In this document: one piece after another, positions 24,945-32,163 of the stretch
Layout: each line of letters opens with the position of its first letter
Position numbering within the stretch: position 1 is the first letter of the stretch
From: Planctomycetota bacterium
GTDB taxonomy: Bacteria > Planctomycetota > Planctomycetia > Pirellulales > PNKZ01
Assembly (NCBI GenBank): GCA_017303535.1
Contig: JAFLCO010000027.1
Span: 1 to 32,163 of the forward strand
DNA length: 32,163 nucleotides
Direction: 5' to 3'
The notes under the pieces: generated by a model
The model's input: the letters and a program-made list of their open reading frames with translations, nothing else
What the model was told of the DNA's origin: nothing
Databases searched by the model: none
Translations under genes and position numbers: made by a program

Positions 24945-26117
24945 TCACCCGTCGGACGTGCGTCGCAAGCCGTTGAAAACACCTAGGATGCGCTCGGCGG
25001 CAAAGGCGATCTCGGCGCGGTCGGTCGTGAGCCCGACGCTGAACCTCAGCGAGCTTGCCAACTCCGCTTCCGAGCAGCCCATCGCGCGCAACGTCGGCGA
25101 CGGTTCGCTCGAACCGCTGGCACAAGCCGAACCGGTCGAACAGGCCACGCCGGCCTGGTCGAGCGCTAAAAACAACGCCTGCCGATCGGTGCCGACCATG
25201 GCGATGTTTAGTGTTTGCGGCAGCCGCGGCACCTCCGCGCCGTGAACGACGAATTCCGGGTGCGCCGCCGTGAGAAGTTTTTGAAGTTCATCGCGCAGCG
25301 CCGCCAGGCGGGCCGTACGTAGCGCTCGTTCACGCTGCCAAATGTCCAGGGCCGTACGCATGCCCATGACCAGCGCGGGCGACTCCGTGCCGGGCCGCAG
25401 CGCGTCTTGTTGAAAGCCGCCGAAGAGCAGGGGGGCGACCGTCGCGCCGCTACGCACGATCAAAGCTCCGATCCCCAGCGGTCCGCCGAACTTGTGCGCG
25501 GCGACCGTCATCGCATCGACGCCGAGTTGGCGAAAGTCGACGTCGATCTTTCCCACGGCCTGCACCGCATCGGTGTGCATCGGCACGCCGCGAGCCCGAC
25601 ACACGTCGGCCAGCATCGCAATGGGTTGCAGGATGCCGGTTTCGCTGTTCGCCAAGCCGATGGAGACCATGCGCGCGGGCTGCTCCAATCGCTCGGCCAG
25701 CGCCGCAGCCGACACGATGCCCGACCGCTCGACCGCCACGCGCTCGACGACTTCTCCTTCCACGGCGCAGTAATCGGCCGGACCTTGAACGGAAGGATGC
25801 TCGACTGCGGAAACGAGCAGTCTCGCAGAAGTCGGTGCTTCCCCGACTTTGCGGCCGAGGCAACGGACGGCCCAGTTGTTGGCCTCGGTGCCGCCGCTGG
25901 TGAAAATCACGCGATCGGCGTGGATTGACGATTGATCGAGCCCGAGGATTTCGCCGATGCGTTCCCGCGCCTCTTCGACGGTCCGGCGCATCGCCCGGCC
26001 GAAACCATGCTGGCTGGCCGTATTGCCGCAAGCCTCGCGGTTCACGCGGTCCATCGCCGCGGCCACTTCCGGCAGCAGCGGCGTCGTAGCGGCGTGATCA
26101 AGATAAACGCGGGTCAT
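24945..26117 (-). CDS. Cysteine desulfurase (NifS/IscS family)
   Basis: A 390-residue PLP enzyme. MTRVYLDHAATTPL is the classic N-terminus and fixes ATG 26117. FTSGGTEANN binds the cofactor phosphate, HTDAVQAVGKIDVD carries the PLP Asp region, and VAAHKFGGPLGIGAL contains the PLP lysine. The active-site loop CSTGSACASGSSEPS contains the nucleophilic cysteine that forms the persulfide. It releases sulfur from cysteine for Fe-S clusters or tRNA thiolation. No iscU, iscR or tRNA-thiolase gene is adjacent, so the target is undecided. It ends 82 bp upstream of dnaA on the same strand. Confidence 0.93.
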   Translation of the reverse strand: MTRVYLDHAATTPLLPEVAAAMDRVNREACGNTASQHGFGRAMRRTVEEARERIGEILGLDQSSIHADRVIFTSGGTEANNWAVRCLGRKVGEAPTSARLLVSAVEHPSVQGPADYCAVEGEVVERVAVERSGIVSAAALAERLEQPARMVSIGLANSETGILQPIAMLADVCRARGVPMHTDAVQAVGKIDVDFRQLGVDAMTVAAHKFGGPLGIGALIVRSGATVAPLLFGGFQQDALRPGTESPALVMGMRTALDIWQRERALRTARLAALRDELQKLLTAAHPEFVVHGAEVPRLPQTLNIAMVGTDRQALFLALDQAGVACSTGSACASGSSEPSPTLRAMGCSEAELASSLRFSVGLTTDRAEIAFAAERILGVFNGLRRTSDG

Positions 26118-26316
26118 GCCGGCAATCGTAGCGAGGCGGAGATTGAAGAAGCTCGCATTATCGCTGGAGGAGCACACTTAGGCGAGCACTGGGTGCAAGC
26201 GCTAGGGCTATCGCTGCGCGGCGACTGACATTGCGACCTTTTTGTCGCCGCTGCTATTCTCCGCGGCCCGCCGAATCGCTTGAAATCCGCCGCCGCGAGA
26301 ATACGGACTTTTGCTC

Positions 26317-27003
26317 ATGGATGAGACCTCGACGGAAGTCGTCACGCATACCGAGCCGCAGAATGTTCGACTTCGGACCACCGTCGTCGTCGCGGCGATG
26401 TTGATCTTGCCGGCCGCTGCGGTTTTGGGCGTTAAAACGCCGGGCGCCGCCACGAGTCCGAAGAGGAACGAAGCCCTGGCCGCCGCCAGGCCGGAGCCTA
26501 CGCCGGCCGCAGCGCCGCAAACGGCCGCCGAGCCGCGAAGACAGGGCTTGTTTCATCAGACTGCCGCTGCGGCGGACGTCGTCCCGGCAGGCGGCTCTTT
26601 GGCATCGGCCGAGGGGCACGACCCCCACGTTCAACCAGCTTCCGCGAACATCGATGTTCACGGACAGCCCGTCGGACAATTGGCCGGCGGAGCATCGCTT
26701 GGCCCTGATTCGACTTCCGACCGAGCAACATCGTCCGTATCTGCCAATTCCGGCCACGCAGGGCAGGGAGGGACGGAACAGTTTACCCAGATTCAACAAC
26801 GGCTTCGGGCTCTCGGCGCAACTCATTACGCTCTTGAGACTTGGGGCACGGACGGCCAGTTCTACCGGTTTCAATGCCAGATGGCCGCCGGGCACAACGC
26901 GGCCTATACGCGAAAGTTTGAAGCGACCGACAGTGACGCGTTGCGAACGATGCAGGCTGTGCTGAGCGACGTCGAAGCGTGGAAGTCGGGCCGGATGCCG
27001 TAG
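26317..27003 (+). CDS. Membrane-anchored hypothetical protein with conserved C-terminal domain
   Basis: A 228-residue protein. A short N-terminal tail is followed by one membrane segment (about residues 19-40, LRTTVVVAAMLILPAAAVLG). Next come a long Ala/Pro/Ser linker (about 45-150) and a compact C-terminal domain reading TQIQQRLRALGATHYALETW, then YRFQCQMAAGHN and the ending DALRTMQAVLSDVEAWKSG. The domain should face the periplasm. I have the impression of a planctomycete-restricted family but cannot name it. ATG 26317 is chosen over TTG 26311. Confidence 0.75.
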   Translation: MDETSTEVVTHTEPQNVRLRTTVVVAAMLILPAAAVLGVKTPGAATSPKRNEALAAARPEPTPAAAPQTAAEPRRQGLFHQTAAAADVVPAGGSLASAEGHDPHVQPASANIDVHGQPVGQLAGGASLGPDSTSDRATSSVSANSGHAGQGGTEQFTQIQQRLRALGATHYALETWGTDGQFYRFQCQMAAGHNAAYTRKFEATDSDALRTMQAVLSDVEAWKSGRMP

Positions 27004-27016
27004 GATCGAACCGTTC

Positions 27017-27087
27017 GGGTGGCTGGGGCATAGCGCAGCGGTGCCCCAGTTACTGGGCCTTCGCCTTCAGCTCAGACCCAGCCACCC
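27017..27087. repeat. Inverted repeat (GGGTGGCTGGG type) after the membrane-anchored gene
   Basis: GGGTGGCTGGG (27017-27027) and CCCAGCCACCC (27077-27087) are exact complements. A nested hairpin CTGGGGCA...TGCCCCAG (27023-27030 and 27042-27049) lies in the left half. It begins 14 bp after the stop codon. The two hairpins are mutually exclusive, as in a switchable structure, but may merely be a dispersed repeat. Confidence 0.7.
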
Positions 27088-27298
27088 CACGCCACAGGTA
27101 TTTGAAATCGGCTGTAAGTCGTTGCCCGACAGCGGGATGTGACGATATTTCGTACATGCTGTCCGGCGGTTTTGCTCTTGCCGGAATCGCCGGCAGCCCC
27201 AAAATGGCCCGCAAGTCGGCTCTTGTCGCCTGAAGGCGCCGACCGATGTAAGGGACGCTTTTCAAGGGACGGCGGCGTCGAAACGCCCCGAGTAGCGA

Positions 27299-28426
27299 AT
27301 GATGCGCGGCCTTAGGCCAACGACGCGATCGACCGGTTTGCCCGGTGCCGGCGCGCGCAGTCTGAGAGAGCGCTCGAATTTGCCGTCGGCCGACGGCCGA
27401 TCGTCGGCAGGCCGGCTGCCGATGGTCTTGCGCCCCCCCTATCGAGAGACGGCTACAAAGAAGGGGAAGGCGGCGTCGCGCGGACAATTTGTCCGTGACG
27501 CACGGATGGCTCGCGTCGAGGCGGTGTTGTTGCTCTCGGACGAGCCCCTGAATACTCGAAAAATAAGTCAGTTGGCAAACTTGGCGGATGGTACTGAAGC
27601 GCGTACATTAATCCGCCGATTGAACGAATTCTACGACCGCCAAGGAACGGCGTTCCGAGCGGAAGAGGCGGCCGGGGGCTTTCAGCTGCTGACGCGGCGA
27701 AAGTTCTCCGGCTGGTTGCGGAGGCTCGTGCGTACCCACGTCGAGGCTCGGCTCTCCACTTCCGCCTTGGAAACCTTAGCGGTTGCGGCTTATCGTCAGC
27801 CCGTCACGCGTGCCGAGATCGAAGGCATTCGGGGCGTGCAGTGCGACGAGATGCTGCGGCAGTTGCTGGAGAGGAATTTGGTGAAGATCGTCGGTCGCAG
27901 CGAGGAGCTGGGCCGGCCTTACTTGTACGGGACGACGAAGCGCTTCTTGCGGTTCTTCGGCCTGCGGCACCTCGACGAGTTGCCGCGCGCCGCAGAATTG
28001 CGAGCCCGCCGCGACGGCCCTGACACGGTCGCGACGGGGTCCGAGAACGAACAACAGGATTTAAGTACCGCTACGCAAGAGGAGTCTGCAGTGAGCATCG
28101 TTTTCGAAAACGAAATGGAACAGGAAGAAGACCTCAAGCGTCGTCGCCGCGGATTGGCTGATGACGTCCGCGCCGAAGACGACGATGACGACGACTTCGA
28201 AGAGGAAGAAGACGAAGACGACGACGATGATGAGGACGACGACGAAGAAGAAGAGGATGAAGAGTTCGAAGACGAAGACTTCGACGACGACTGGGAAGAA
28301 GTCGACGATGAAGATGAAGACGAGGACGACGACGAAGAAGAGGATGAAGACTGGGACGATGACGAAGAAGACGACGACGATCTCGACGATGATGAAGAAG
28401 AGGAAGAAGAGGACGACGAAGAGTAA
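27299..28426 (+). CDS. scpB: Segregation and condensation protein B with polyacidic tail
   Basis: Up to 375 residues. The ScpB core of paired winged helices spans about residues 69-235: RVEAVLLLSDEPLNTRKISQ, STSALETLAVAAYRQPVTRAEIEGIRG and GRPYLYGTTKRFLRFFGL are family blocks. ScpB joins ScpA and SMC in the chromosome-condensing complex. The last ~87 residues are almost only Asp and Glu (about 80), broken by a few aromatic residues. The first ~65 residues are basic and Ser/Arg-rich and may not be translated; ATG 27422 and ATG 27507 are later candidates and none has a good binding site. No scpA is adjacent. Confidence 0.9.
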   Translation: MMRGLRPTTRSTGLPGAGARSLRERSNLPSADGRSSAGRLPMVLRPPYRETATKKGKAASRGQFVRDARMARVEAVLLLSDEPLNTRKISQLANLADGTEARTLIRRLNEFYDRQGTAFRAEEAAGGFQLLTRRKFSGWLRRLVRTHVEARLSTSALETLAVAAYRQPVTRAEIEGIRGVQCDEMLRQLLERNLVKIVGRSEELGRPYLYGTTKRFLRFFGLRHLDELPRAAELRARRDGPDTVATGSENEQQDLSTATQEESAVSIVFENEMEQEEDLKRRRRGLADDVRAEDDDDDDFEEEEDEDDDDDEDDDEEEEDEEFEDEDFDDDWEEVDDEDEDEDDDEEEDEDWDDDEEDDDDLDDDEEEEEEDDEE

Positions 28427-28480
28427 CTCGTCGCCGCTCTAAATTCGCCGACTTCGGCTCGTCGATTCTGATAAGCCAAG

Positions 28481-28516
28481 GGCCGCCGCGCATGCAGTTG
28501 CGCGGCGGCCTTTTTT
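28481..28516 (+). terminator. Intrinsic terminator of scpB
   Basis: The perfect 11-bp stem GGCCGCCGCGC / GCGCGGCGGCC (28481-28491 and 28500-28510) with an eight-base loop is followed by TTTTTT (28511-28516). It lies 54 bp after the scpB stop codon. It is the only classical intrinsic terminator seen in the window, in contrast to the long inverted repeats at other gene ends. Confidence 0.9.
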
Positions 28517-28548
28517 GTTTCCGACGTCCTACGTTCCCGCCTCACTCG

Positions 28549-28743
28549 TCATTTTTTGAACGGCGGGTGTACAAAGTAGTTGGGGCCGTTGAAACGGCGC
28601 GGGTCGTTCTTCTGCAACAAGTAATGCGGCGTCGGCCGATTGCCTCCGCGCGAGCGGAGGGCCAAGCGGGCCGCTTCGGCGGGCGGCGCCATGAAAGAGC
28701 CGGCGATTATTCCCGCGGCAGTGAGCAATAAGAAACGTTTCAT
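28549..28743 (-). CDS. Small secreted protein, unknown function
   Basis: A 64-residue protein beginning MKRFLLLTAAGIIAGSFMAPPAEA with a likely signal cleavage after AEA. The mature part of about 40 residues is basic and aromatic, ending NYFVHPPFKK. ATG 28743 is well fixed by GGAGGT six bases upstream, one of the best ribosome binding sites in the window. Longer frames upstream are rejected for that reason. It is convergent with scpB. No family is recognised. Confidence 0.7.
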   Translation of the reverse strand: MKRFLLLTAAGIIAGSFMAPPAEAARLALRSRGGNRPTPHYLLQKNDPRRFNGPNYFVHPPFKK

Positions 28744-28856
28744 CGATCTACCTCCGAGGATGCGAGCGACGGACGAGGCACTCGTATAGTCTATGCCTTT
28801 GGAGCGACGTCGGCTCGCGGAGGGCGGCTGACAAATACGCAAGCAAATGCGCAAGG

Positions 28857-29627
28857 TCAGGTCGTCGCCAAGAAATCTTCGTCGGCGAGCGGCAAGCCGA
28901 GTTCGCGCCAGGTTTCCGGCAACGGGGCCGTGATGTCCAGCGGGGTGCCGGTCATCGGGTGGCGGAGTTTGATGCGTCGGGCATGTAGCGCGATCGGACG
29001 TTCGCGTTCTTCCAGTCCGGGATCGCCGAACGTTGAGGAAGCGCCGTAGAAGGCGTCGCCGACGATCGCGTGCCCGCGCGAAGCGGCCTGAATGCGAATC
29101 TGGTGCGTCCGTCCGGTTTCGAGATCGATCTCCAGCCAGGAACCCTCGCGCGGGCCTGAGGTCGTCGCGTCATCGATCTTTTGCCACGTACCGAGCGTGT
29201 GGTAGTTGAGCACCGCTTCACGGCCGTCGGGATCATCGGGCCCGACGACTTCCGTGCGCGGCTTGCCGTAAATCTTCTTGAGCCGATCGGTCCAGGTCCC
29301 TTCGGCGGGCGACACGATTCCCTCGACGCACGCCCAATACGTCTTGCGCACTTGGCGACGCTCGAACTGGTCGGACACTTTCCGCGCCGCGCGTACGTGC
29401 CGAGTGAAAAGAATCACGCCGGAGACCGGGCGGTCGAGCCGCTGCGGCACGCCGAGATAGACGTTGCCTTCTTTTTGCTCGCGAGCCCGCAGCCAGTCTT
29501 TCATCCGAGCTTCCAGGCTGGGGAATTCGGCGGGGGCCTGGGTTGCGAGGCCGGCCGGTTTCCAAACGGCGAACAGGGGCCCGTCGTCGAGCAGCAGCCG
29601 AACGTCGTCGTGGTTGTTTTCAGTCAC
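28857..29627 (-). CDS. RluA-family pseudouridine synthase
   Basis: About 256 residues. LFAVWKPAGLATQAP is the first family motif; GVPQRLDRPVSGVILF holds the catalytic Asp; LETGRTHQIRIQAASRGHAIVGD is the uridine-binding block; and ARRIKLRHPMTG is the C-terminal signature. The enzyme isomerises uridine to pseudouridine in rRNA or tRNA. There is no S4 domain, so it resembles the RluA/TruC side rather than RluC/D. GTG 29627 is chosen because GAGG lies seven bases upstream; GTG 29678 would add 17 residues without any binding site. The RNA target cannot be read from the sequence. Confidence 0.9.
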   Translation of the reverse strand: MTENNHDDVRLLLDDGPLFAVWKPAGLATQAPAEFPSLEARMKDWLRAREQKEGNVYLGVPQRLDRPVSGVILFTRHVRAARKVSDQFERRQVRKTYWACVEGIVSPAEGTWTDRLKKIYGKPRTEVVGPDDPDGREAVLNYHTLGTWQKIDDATTSGPREGSWLEIDLETGRTHQIRIQAASRGHAIVGDAFYGASSTFGDPGLEERERPIALHARRIKLRHPMTGTPLDITAPLPETWRELGLPLADEDFLATT

Positions 29628-29814
29628 CAAGCGGCCTCGTTCGGCAATTTTTTGAGCGGTTTTGTAGCGGAACGGCACTTAGGGAGATGCCGGCATGAGG
29701 TTTCAGGGGGATGGAAATTCCGGCCCCCGGTTCACCTAGGGCTGACATACGTCTGTCACCCCCGCCGGCTATGGTTTCGCTTGTTACCCGTCACCCTAGC
29801 CCAAGAGCCCCGCG

Positions 29815-30492
29815 ATGGAAATGCCGCTCCCGTTCAGCTTGCCGCTGCAACTCCTGGTCGTCGACGATGAAGAATTGGTCCGCGAGGGGCTGGTCCACCT
29901 GTTTCAGAAGTCGCCCCATGTCGACCTAGTCGCCGCCGGCGCCACGGCCGGTGAAGCCATCGAGGCCGCGGCGGGGCGAACCGCGAACATCGCGCTGGTC
30001 GACGTCTGTCACGGGGTCGTCGATTCGTGGAACGGCATTGGTACTCTGCAAAAGACATTTGCGGACATTCGGCTCGTCGTGCTCGACGACGTCGTACGCG
30101 ACGTTCATCTACGCCGCGTGCTGCGCCTGGGCGTTCACGGCTATGCGACGAAGGGGGATTCCTTCCAATCGCTGTACGACATCGTGAGGGCCGTGGGTCG
30201 CGGCGAGCAGCACTTCTCGCCGAAAGCCTTGGAGCGCTTGGTCAGCACCCCGTTCGGCTGGCAACTCTCGACCAGCGACGACGCGCCGGGGCTGCACTTG
30301 CTGACGGTCCGTGAGACCGAAGTGCTCGTCTGCCTCGCGCAAGGGCACACCGCGCGGATCTGCGGCGAGCTGTTGAAGATCAGCTCCAGCACGGTCGACA
30401 ACCACAAAGCGAAGATCATGAAGAAGCTGAAGATTCATCGGATGATCGACCTGGCGAAGTTCGCTGTCCGCGAAGGACTCGTGCCGCGATAG
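29815..30492 (+). CDS. Response regulator, receiver plus LuxR-type DNA-binding domain
   Basis: A 225-residue protein. The receiver domain (about residues 12-135) has the acidic pair VDDEE (16-20), phosphoacceptor Asp63 in ALVDVCHG, and the conserved Lys in YATKGDS. The LuxR helix-turn-helix (about 158-220) includes LTVRETEVLVCLAQGHTARICGELLKISSSTVDNHKAKI in the usual arrangement. It should be activated by phosphorylation and bind DNA as a dimer. No histidine kinase is encoded nearby, so it is an orphan. After the phospho-Asp, CHGVVDSWNG replaces the usual mPgmdG loop, which is less standard. No clear ribosome binding site is seen. Confidence 0.88.
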   Translation: MEMPLPFSLPLQLLVVDDEELVREGLVHLFQKSPHVDLVAAGATAGEAIEAAAGRTANIALVDVCHGVVDSWNGIGTLQKTFADIRLVVLDDVVRDVHLRRVLRLGVHGYATKGDSFQSLYDIVRAVGRGEQHFSPKALERLVSTPFGWQLSTSDDAPGLHLLTVRETEVLVCLAQGHTARICGELLKISSSTVDNHKAKIMKKLKIHRMIDLAKFAVREGLVPR

Positions 30493-30546
30493 TTAAGAAT
30501 CTAATTGAAGAGGTGCACGGAGTGTGCCTGTTACAATGGCCCGACC

Positions 30547-31314
30547 ATGAACAACTTCGCCTCCACCGAGCGTTTCTCGAATCGCGTGGCCGACTACGTG
30601 CGCTATCGGCCCGGCTATCCGCAGGGGGTGCTCGACGTCTTTCGCAACGCCATCGGGCTATCGTCGGCAAGCGTCGTCGCCGACGTCGGCAGCGGTACCG
30701 GCATCTCGGCCGCGCTGTTTCTCGACGCCGGCTGCGAGGTGTACGCCGTCGAACCGAACGACCCGATGCGCGCCGCTGCGGAAGAACTGCTCGGCGACCG
30801 CGCGGGATTTCGCAGCGTTCGCGGCACGGCCGAAGCGACGACGCTCGCCGGCGCATCGGTCGACGTCGTCGCGGCGGCGCAGGCCTTTCACTGGTTCGAC
30901 CGCACGCGCTGCCGCGCCGAATTTCTGCGCATCTTGCGGCCGGCCGGGCATGTCGTGCTGCTCTGGAATTCGCGGCACACCGACACCACGCCGCTGCTCT
31001 GCGGTTACGAAGCGCTGCTCAAAGACTTCGCGACCGACTACACGGCCGTGAACCATCAGAACATCGACGCCGACGCCGTGGCCCGATTCTACGCGCCGGG
31101 CCAATGCACGCGCGCGGTCGTGCCCAACTTCCAAACCTTCGATTACGCCGGGCTGAAAGGCCGGCTGTTGTCGTCGTCGTACGCTCCGGCGGCCGGCGAC
31201 CCGCGCCACGAACCGATGCTCGCCGCGCTGCGAACTCTGTTTGACGAGCACGCGATCAACGGGCAAGTTCGCTTCGACTACGACACGGAAATCTACTACG
31301 GCCGGCTGGTGTGA
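30547..31314 (+). CDS. Class I SAM-dependent methyltransferase
   Basis: A 255-residue protein with the methyltransferase type 11-like fold. RVADYVRYRPGYP at the start is typical of this subgroup. SAM-binding motif I is VADVGSGTGISAALFL (about residues 44-59), acidic motif II is YAVEPND, and AQAFHWFD with LRILRPAGHVVLLWNSR gives the later strands. ATG 30547 is chosen as the family N-terminus (NNFASTERFSNR) follows at once. It lies 54 bp after the response regulator on the same strand and may be co-transcribed. The substrate is unknown. Confidence 0.88.
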   Translation: MNNFASTERFSNRVADYVRYRPGYPQGVLDVFRNAIGLSSASVVADVGSGTGISAALFLDAGCEVYAVEPNDPMRAAAEELLGDRAGFRSVRGTAEATTLAGASVDVVAAAQAFHWFDRTRCRAEFLRILRPAGHVVLLWNSRHTDTTPLLCGYEALLKDFATDYTAVNHQNIDADAVARFYAPGQCTRAVVPNFQTFDYAGLKGRLLSSSYAPAAGDPRHEPMLAALRTLFDEHAINGQVRFDYDTEIYYGRLV

Positions 31315-31388
31315 CCTTTTGCGCCGGGCAATAGTCGATGTAAATTCGCGAAGCTAGAAAGCGCAAGTGGCTGCGGCGTTCGGAAAGA

Positions 31389-31832
31389 TTGACAACCCCA
31401 CGCTCACGTTCGAATATCAACGCGCTTCGTCGGGATAAACAAAATTCGGTCGAGGATGTACGTTTGTTGGAGCAATCCCCTTTTGCACAGACTCTCGGCT
31501 TTACTCGGGCGTGGTTCGCGCTGGGTGTCGTGAACGCTGACATACTTGCCCGGCATCAAGCAGAGTGGGACAGAGGTCACGATACCAACGCGGAGCACTA
31601 CCGATATCGGGCGTTCAGCGAATTCCTCGTCGCACACCGCCCGCTCACTGCTGAAGTAGCCTCAGCCCTGTTTGAGTTAGGCGAGGTCGATCCGGACCGG
31701 CAGATGGGCGGCTCAATAATGGCCGATATCATCCAGCTGCCGGAGTGCCCGCAAGTTGTCCTCGACGCGGCTGTTGCCACGGGTCGCGAACACCTTATCC
31801 GAATAGTAGAAAGGCGGCACGATCCACTGTAG
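31389..31832 (+). CDS. Conserved-looking hypothetical protein
   Basis: A soluble protein of up to 147 residues. The body from about residue 22 (VEDVRLLEQSPFAQTLGFTR, AWFALGVVNADIL, then EWDRGHDTNAEHYRYRAFSEFL) to the end has the even composition and pattern of a real folded protein, mostly helical. TTG 31389 is the only start covering the body, and it has GGAAAG six bases upstream, which is acceptable. The C-terminal part (DPDRQMGGSIMADIIQLPEC) suggests helix-turn repeats. I do not know a function. Confidence 0.65.
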   Translation: MTTPRSRSNINALRRDKQNSVEDVRLLEQSPFAQTLGFTRAWFALGVVNADILARHQAEWDRGHDTNAEHYRYRAFSEFLVAHRPLTAEVASALFELGEVDPDRQMGGSIMADIIQLPECPQVVLDAAVATGREHLIRIVERRHDPL

Positions 31833-31868
31833 TAGCAAACTTCTAGCGTTCATCGCCTTATAACACGG

Positions 31869-31898
31869 CGACCCACGGCTCTTGCGAACCGTGGGTCG
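31869..31898. repeat. Perfect hairpin between convergent genes
   Basis: CGACCCACGG (31869-31878) and CCGTGGGTCG (31889-31898) form a 10-bp perfect stem around a ten-base loop. It lies 37 bp after one stop codon and 53 bp before the convergent one, so it could end both transcripts, although neither side has a strong T-run. Confidence 0.7.
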
Positions 31899-31950
31899 AC
31901 ATGGGAGAGAAAGCTGTTGTGACCGATCGCGCCGGTGAGCGCGTCGTTAA

Positions 31951-32163
31951 CTAGCGAGTCGTCGTCGCCGGGTAGCCGCCGGCCGTCGGGTAGTAACCGC
32001 CGGCCGGAGCCGTGGTCGTGGTCGACGGGTAGACCGACGTCGGGGCTTGCGGAGCGGCGCCCGGCATCGTGGCCGGGGTGCCGTAGCGAGCCGTCGCGGG
32101 AGCCGCGCCACCAGTCGGTGCGGCCGAGGCCATGGCACCGTACCCGCCGGCCGTGCTGCCCGG
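31951..32163 (-). CDS. C-terminal end of a low-complexity Gly/Pro/Ala/Tyr/Thr-rich protein (5' end outside window)
   Basis: The minus-strand frame is open from the right edge to a stop at 31951 and gives about 70 residues rich in Gly, Pro, Ala, Tyr and Thr (APTGGAAPATARYG, STTTTAPAGGYYPTAGGYP). Such tails are common at the ends of secreted or membrane-attached planctomycete proteins. An ATG at 32133 exists, but the frame continues without a break to the edge, so this is probably a fragment. No domain is visible. Confidence 0.5.
   Translation of the reverse strand, partial: PGSTAGGYGAMASAAPTGGAAPATARYGTPATMPGAAPQAPTSVYPSTTTTAPAGGYYPTAGGYPATTTR

Noticed and set aside
27919-28545. Serine-rich 208-codon minus-strand frame
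   Set aside because: It is the complement of the GAC/GAA/GAG codons of the ScpB acidic tail (poly-Ser artefact).

Overview
The window looks like chromosomal DNA of a planctomycete, probably of the Pirellulales kind. This is inferred from four things: high G+C with scattered single genes and few operons; a DnaA without a recognisable N-terminal domain I next to dnaN, a DciA-type (DUF721) gene and gyrB; a fused gamma/alpha 2-oxoacid:ferredoxin oxidoreductase; and many short secreted or membrane proteins of unknown function. No rRNA, tRNA or CRISPR array was seen.

Layout. 1-2.2 kb: the 3' part of a DUF4130-UdgX uracil-DNA-binding fusion gene, then a small membrane protein and an unrecognised cytoplasmic protein. 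2.2-4.1 kb is gene-poor and repeat-rich. It holds a frameshifted, truncated relic of an Imm5-like putative immunity protein, two copies of a hairpin-rich dispersed element, and a small zinc-ribbon gene bracketed by 30-bp inverted hairpins. 4.1-8.4 kb is a metabolic cluster, CBS protein - korA - korB - zinc-ribbon CBS protein, with two copies of a ~125-bp inverted repeat in its spacers. 8.5-13.1 kb encodes a methyltransferase translationally coupled to a secreted HExxH protease, a small membrane protein, a predicted outer-membrane protein and a secreted SOUL-type protein. 13.8-14.6 kb is a metallo-beta-lactamase-fold hydrolase.

14.6-17.4 kb is a visibly more AT-rich accessory cassette: a three-Cys-motif (DUF5131) gene and its TcmP partner, divergent from a zinc-ribbon/DUF4145 gene, with a palindromic operator-like site between them. 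It is bordered by another copy of the dispersed element, which also supplies the last codons of the neighbouring membrane protein. This cassette is the best candidate for an undescribed system.

18.8-24.9 kb is the replication block dnaA-dnaN-DUF721(dciA-like)-gyrB on the minus strand, without recF, with a candidate origin between dnaA and dnaN and different inverted repeats in the spacers. 24.9-32.2 kb holds a cysteine desulfurase, a membrane-anchored hypothetical, scpB with a very acidic tail and a strong terminator, a small secreted protein, an RluA-type pseudouridine synthase, a LuxR-type response regulator, a second methyltransferase, a conserved hypothetical and the end of a low-complexity protein running off the right edge.

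A recurring theme is that intergenic spacers are filled with different families of long inverted repeats, often starting within a few bases of a stop codon.
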